DNA of 8,334 nt from Candidatus Omnitrophota bacterium (GTDB taxonomy: Bacteria; Omnitrophota; Gorgyraeia; Gygaellales; Profunditerraquicolaceae), in contig JAGOIJ010000069.1 of NCBI GenBank assembly GCA_017995695.1, positions 1 to 8,334 on the forward strand, read 5' to 3'. The notes below the pieces were generated by a model, which searched no databases, was not told the origin of the DNA, and worked only from the letters and a program-made list of their open reading frames with translations. A program made the translations under genes and the position numbers. Numbering within the stretch: position 1 is the stretch's first letter; every line of letters begins with the position of its first letter. This document shows positions 5,889-8,334 of this stretch, piece by piece.

Positions 5889-6925
5889 AAGAAGCGCGTT
5901 TCTATACAAAGATAGAGAATCAGTCCGTGCAGTGTTTCCTGTGCGCCCATCGTTGTCGTATCAACGAGGGGAAGGTGGGTTTTTGCGGCGTGCGTCAAAA
6001 TCGCAGCGGCGTTTTATACAGCCTTGTGTACGGCCAGCCGATTGCCATGCACGTTGACCCTATTGAAAAGAAGCCGCTGTATCATTGTCTACCCGGGTCG
6101 CATAGTTTTTCCGTTGCTACGGTGGGGTGTAATTTCCGCTGTGGGTTTTGCCAGAATTGGGAGATTTCTCAGGTTAAGCTTGCCGGCGCAAACGCCTTGG
6201 CTGATACCATGATTGCTCCTGAAAAGATTGTGGAAGCTGCCTGCAAGAATCACTGTAAAAGCATCTCTTACACATATACCGAGCCAACAATTTTCCTAGA
6301 ATACGCTCTTGACATTGCGCAAAAAGCCAAAGAAAAGGGTTTGCTCAATATCCTAGTAACCAATGGTTATATAACGGGCGAAGCGCTGGAAATCGCAGCC
6401 CCCTTTATCGACGCGGCAAATGTTGATTTGAAATTTTTCCGGGATGAGCAATATCGTAAAATCTGCGCAGGCAGCCTTGATCCCGTATTGGACACGATCC
6501 GCCGCATGAAACAACGAGGCATCTGGGTTGAGGTTACGACGCTGGTGGTTCCCGGAGAAAATGATTCCGATGAAGAATTGTCATCCCTGGCCCAGTTTAT
6601 GGCTAGTGTTGATAAGCATATGCCGTGGCATATTTCTCGGTTTTTTCCACAATATGAGTTTGGAGACAGGCAGATAACCTCTGAAGCAAGGCTGCATCGC
6701 GCGCAGGAGTTGGGTATTCAGGCCGGGCTTACCTATATATACGTTGGGAACATTTCGGGGTTGGGTAGTGATACGTATTGCCATGCCTGTCATAAGCAAT
6801 TGATCCATCGCGAAGGATTTACGGTGGTGAGTAATGCTATACAGGGTAAGCAATGTTCTTTTTGCCAGAGCGAAATCCCGGGCATATGGGTCGCGGGCAG
6901 CAACAACCATAGTGGTAAACAATGA
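5885..6925 (+). CDS. amrS: AmrS-type radical SAM protein (AmmeMemoRadiSam system)
   Basis: A 346-residue radical-SAM enzyme. The 4Fe-4S motif is C82-x3-C86-x2-C89 in VGCNFRCGFCQNW. The N-terminus has C17, C20, C24 and C34 (CFLCAHRCRI...GFC), and the C-terminus has paired Cys C299/C302 and C324/C327 before IPGIW, a typical zinc-ribbon-like end of AmrS. YTYTEPTIFLEY and VTNGYIT are conserved SAM-domain segments. Members are often annotated as pyruvate-formate-lyase activating enzyme; the true substrate of the AmmeMemoRadiSam system is unknown to me. I chose ATG 5885 because it gives the family's normal start (MKEARFY) and a 4-nt ATGA overlap with the upstream gene. An in-frame ATG at 5834 would add 17 unconserved residues and overlap by 55 nt. 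The usual partners AmrA and AmrB (MEMO) are not in the window. Confidence 0.9.
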   Translation: MKEARFYTKIENQSVQCFLCAHRCRINEGKVGFCGVRQNRSGVLYSLVYGQPIAMHVDPIEKKPLYHCLPGSHSFSVATVGCNFRCGFCQNWEISQVKLAGANALADTMIAPEKIVEAACKNHCKSISYTYTEPTIFLEYALDIAQKAKEKGLLNILVTNGYITGEALEIAAPFIDAANVDLKFFRDEQYRKICAGSLDPVLDTIRRMKQRGIWVEVTTLVVPGENDSDEELSSLAQFMASVDKHMPWHISRFFPQYEFGDRQITSEARLHRAQELGIQAGLTYIYVGNISGLGSDTYCHACHKQLIHREGFTVVSNAIQGKQCSFCQSEIPGIWVAGSNNHSGKQ

Positions 6926-7515
6926 AAAATAAAAAAGCGCTTTTGATTATTGATATGCAGAATGATTTCTGTCCTGGCGGAGCTTTGGGGGTGCCAGGAG
7001 GAGATACTATTGTTCCTGTGCTGAATAAGTATATCCGATATTTTATAAAGCACAAAATGCCGGTGTTTGCTACGCGCGATTGGCATCCGGTGCGAACGCA
7101 GCATTTCAAGGATTATGGAGGCATCTGGCCGGTGCATTGTTTACAAAGCAGTTGGGGTTCGGCGTTTCATAAGGATCTTTGCCTGCCTAAACCGGTTGAG
7201 CTATTGTATAAAGGGATGGATCCTGCGAGTGAAAGCTATTCTGCGTTTCAGGCGGAAGATGCCCGGGGGATCGCATTCGAAAAATTACTTGCTATGTCCG
7301 GCATCGCCACGCTTTATATCGGCGGATTGGCGACTGATTATTGTGTGAAAAGCTCCGTGCTTGATGCGCTCAAACGCGGTTTTAAGGTGGTATTGTTAAG
7401 CGATGCTATGCGCGGCGTTGATCTTAAGCCCGGCGATTCTGCAAAAGCTGTTAAAGAGATGCTGCGCAAAGGCGCGCGCCAAACGACGTTTAACCATGTT
7501 GCCAAGAAGAAATAA
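6922..7515 (+). CDS. pncA: nicotinamidase (PncA)
   Basis: A 197-residue cysteine hydrolase of the isochorismatase-like fold that converts nicotinamide to nicotinate plus ammonia in NAD salvage. The catalytic triad is visible as D11 (IIDMQNDF), K97 (LYKGMDP) and C141 (ATDYCV). The metal ligands that distinguish PncA from other members of the fold are present in RDWHPVRTQHF and WPVHC: D53, H55, H61 and H72. The GGLATDYCV segment gives the oxyanion cis-peptide region. Length matches the family. ATG 6922 overlaps the amrS stop by 4 nt (ATGA), and the start MKNKKALLIID is the canonical first strand. No nicotinate phosphoribosyltransferase gene (pncB) is within view, though it may lie downstream. 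Confidence 0.94.
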   Translation: MKNKKALLIIDMQNDFCPGGALGVPGGDTIVPVLNKYIRYFIKHKMPVFATRDWHPVRTQHFKDYGGIWPVHCLQSSWGSAFHKDLCLPKPVELLYKGMDPASESYSAFQAEDARGIAFEKLLAMSGIATLYIGGLATDYCVKSSVLDALKRGFKVVLLSDAMRGVDLKPGDSAKAVKEMLRKGARQTTFNHVAKKK

Positions 7516-8152
7516 CGCTGTTGTCTTTATTGATTTTGATGACACTATTGCGACCATCGATGCCTTTGATGATCTGGTCGCTCGTTTTTCCCGCGACAAC
7601 CTGTGGAAAAAGCTTGAACAACAATGGGTGCGTGGCGACATTGGCTCAAAGGCCTGCCTTAAGGGGCAGCTTGGGGGCGTGCGTATCAACAAGAAACAAT
7701 TAGTTAACTATTTGGCAGGTATACCTATTGATCCCTACTTTAAGAAACTTGCGCGCTTGCTTAAGCAACATAAGATCAAGATGGTGATTTTAAGCGATAA
7801 TTTTGATTATTTTATCAGGCGGCTCTTGCGTCTGCATGGGGTCCATGGCGTAAAGCTTTTTTGTAATAAGGCGCGCATGCGTGGCGATCGTTTTATCGTT
7901 CATTTTCCTTATGAGCATGCAACATGCCGGATCTGCGCCCACTGCAAGACAAAAAACCTCTTGGCAAATGCAGCTCCAGATTCTATAATATTTTACATTG
8001 GCGATGGCCGTTCTGATATCTGCCCGGCGCAAGCCGCAGATAAGGTCTTTGCTAAGCATACGCTGGAGCGTTATTTCCAAGACCACGCATTGCCTTATAC
8101 ATCCTTTAAAACACTGAAGGATGTTTTTGATTATTTTAAAAGGAGTTTTTAA
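7496..8152 (+). CDS. MtnX-like HAD-IB phosphatase
   Basis: A 218-residue cytoplasmic phosphatase of the HAD-IB (SerB/MtnX/ThrH) type. Motif I is DFDDT (D13 nucleophile, D15 acid/base), motif II ILSDNFD (S100), motif III probably K151 and motif IV GDGRSD (D170, D174). The C-R-I-C-A-H-C-K segment (C144, C147, C150) resembles the Cys-containing loop next to the motif III Lys in the MtnX/YkrX group, which dephosphorylates a methionine-salvage intermediate. No other methionine-salvage gene is present, so the substrate is open. ATG 7496 is the only ATG close to motif I; it overlaps pncA by 20 nt and has no good ribosome site, so translation is probably coupled. The same frame is open upstream to an ATG at 7403, but that would overlap pncA by 113 nt and add 31 residues of pncA shadow sequence. 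Confidence 0.85.
   Translation: MLPRRNNAVVFIDFDDTIATIDAFDDLVARFSRDNLWKKLEQQWVRGDIGSKACLKGQLGGVRINKKQLVNYLAGIPIDPYFKKLARLLKQHKIKMVILSDNFDYFIRRLLRLHGVHGVKLFCNKARMRGDRFIVHFPYEHATCRICAHCKTKNLLANAAPDSIIFYIGDGRSDICPAQAADKVFAKHTLERYFQDHALPYTSFKTLKDVFDYFKRSF
8141..8145 (+). promoter_or_regulatory. Shine-Dalgarno AGGAG of the aminotransferase gene
   Basis: AGGAG inside AAAAGGAG lies six bases before the ATG at 8152. It is the strongest ribosome site in the distal operon and settles the start of the truncated final gene. Confidence 0.75.
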
Positions 8153-8334
8153 TGACAAGTAAGCAGTTAGTAAGCCAGGCTAAGACGTTAAAGAGTCCAA
8201 GCAATGATGAGTTGATGGCTCAAGAAGCAAAATATTGTTCGTGGGGTGATACGGTTCACTATGCTGAAAAGCCGGTGGTTTTTAAGGCTGCCCAGGGAAG
8301 CTTTTTATATGATCATGAGGGAACAGAGTATCTT
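8152..8334 (+). CDS. class-III PLP aminotransferase, N-terminal part (3' partial)
   Basis: The first 61 codons of a gene running off the window. The protein begins MTSKQLVSQAK, then has AKYCSWGDTVHY, PVVFKAAQGSFLYDHEGTEYL. The GSFLYDHEGTEYL part is the well-known N-terminal entry strand of class-III (fold type I) aminotransferases, normally followed by D and the substrate-binding region. The YCSWGDTVHY segment recalls a bacterial group annotated as aspartate aminotransferase family. The PLP lysine and substrate-specific residues lie beyond the window, so specificity is unknown. The ATG overlaps the phosphatase stop by one base (TAATG) and has a strong AGGAG, so it belongs to the same operon. 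Confidence 0.8.
   Translation, partial: MTSKQLVSQAKTLKSPSNDELMAQEAKYCSWGDTVHYAEKPVVFKAAQGSFLYDHEGTEYL

Noticed and set aside
7403..7495. Upstream extension of the MtnX-like phosphatase
   Set aside because: The extra 31 residues are translated from inside pncA in another frame and precede the natural first beta strand before DFDDT.
1..8334. tRNA, rRNA, CRISPR, insertion sequence or attachment site
   Set aside because: No cloverleaf, regular spaced repeat, transposase motif or terminal inverted repeats were seen; coding genes occupy almost the whole window.

Overview
This window is one-directional bacterial DNA. All eleven genes that can be supported lie on the + strand, are closely packed, and together cover nearly every base. 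The envelope genes point to a diderm (Gram-negative type) organism: one CsgG/HfaB-family outer-membrane lipoprotein and one exported protein of similar fold. Fe(II) uptake (FeoAB) and a radical-SAM enzyme fit an anaerobic or micro-oxic lifestyle. The general style (mid GC, 1-4 nt overlaps, AmrS-type radical SAM, PP-loop thiolase) recalls uncultured diderm lineages such as Omnitrophota, but that placement is an impression and no marker gene here proves it.

Layout. (1) 2-649: the 3' part of a Gph-like HAD phosphatase whose start lies before the window. (2) 659-686: a near-consensus sigma70-type promoter that opens a new transcription unit. (3) 722-2057: an exported LpoB/FlgT-like protein and a CsgG-family lipoprotein. 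(4) 2072-2152: a 26-codon gene for a very basic protein with a good Shine-Dalgarno, resembling tiny ribosomal proteins. It is easily missed because of its size. (5) 2161-2901: a ZIP-family metal transporter. (6) 2930-4887: feoA and feoB. (7) 4884-5888: an MnmA/ThiI-like PP-loop sulfurtransferase. (8) 5885-6925: an AmrS-type radical-SAM protein. (9) 6922-7515: nicotinamidase pncA. (10) 7496-8152: an MtnX-like HAD-IB phosphatase. (11) 8152-end: the first 61 codons of a class-III aminotransferase.

From feoA onward every junction is an overlap (4, 4, 4, 4, 20 and 1 nt), which indicates one translationally coupled operon. No intrinsic terminator was seen between 722 and the window end, so the 659-686 promoter could drive everything downstream. 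A functional reading is that metal import (ZIP, FeoAB) supplies enzymes likely to need Fe or Zn (AmrS 4Fe-4S cluster and Cys pairs, a Cys-rich thiolase, metal-dependent PncA), next to NAD salvage and small-molecule phosphatase and aminotransferase steps. The coupling of genes is seen directly; the shared purpose is inference. No RNA genes, mobile elements, CRISPR arrays or sizeable repeats were found, and no gene-free gap exceeds about 75 bases.
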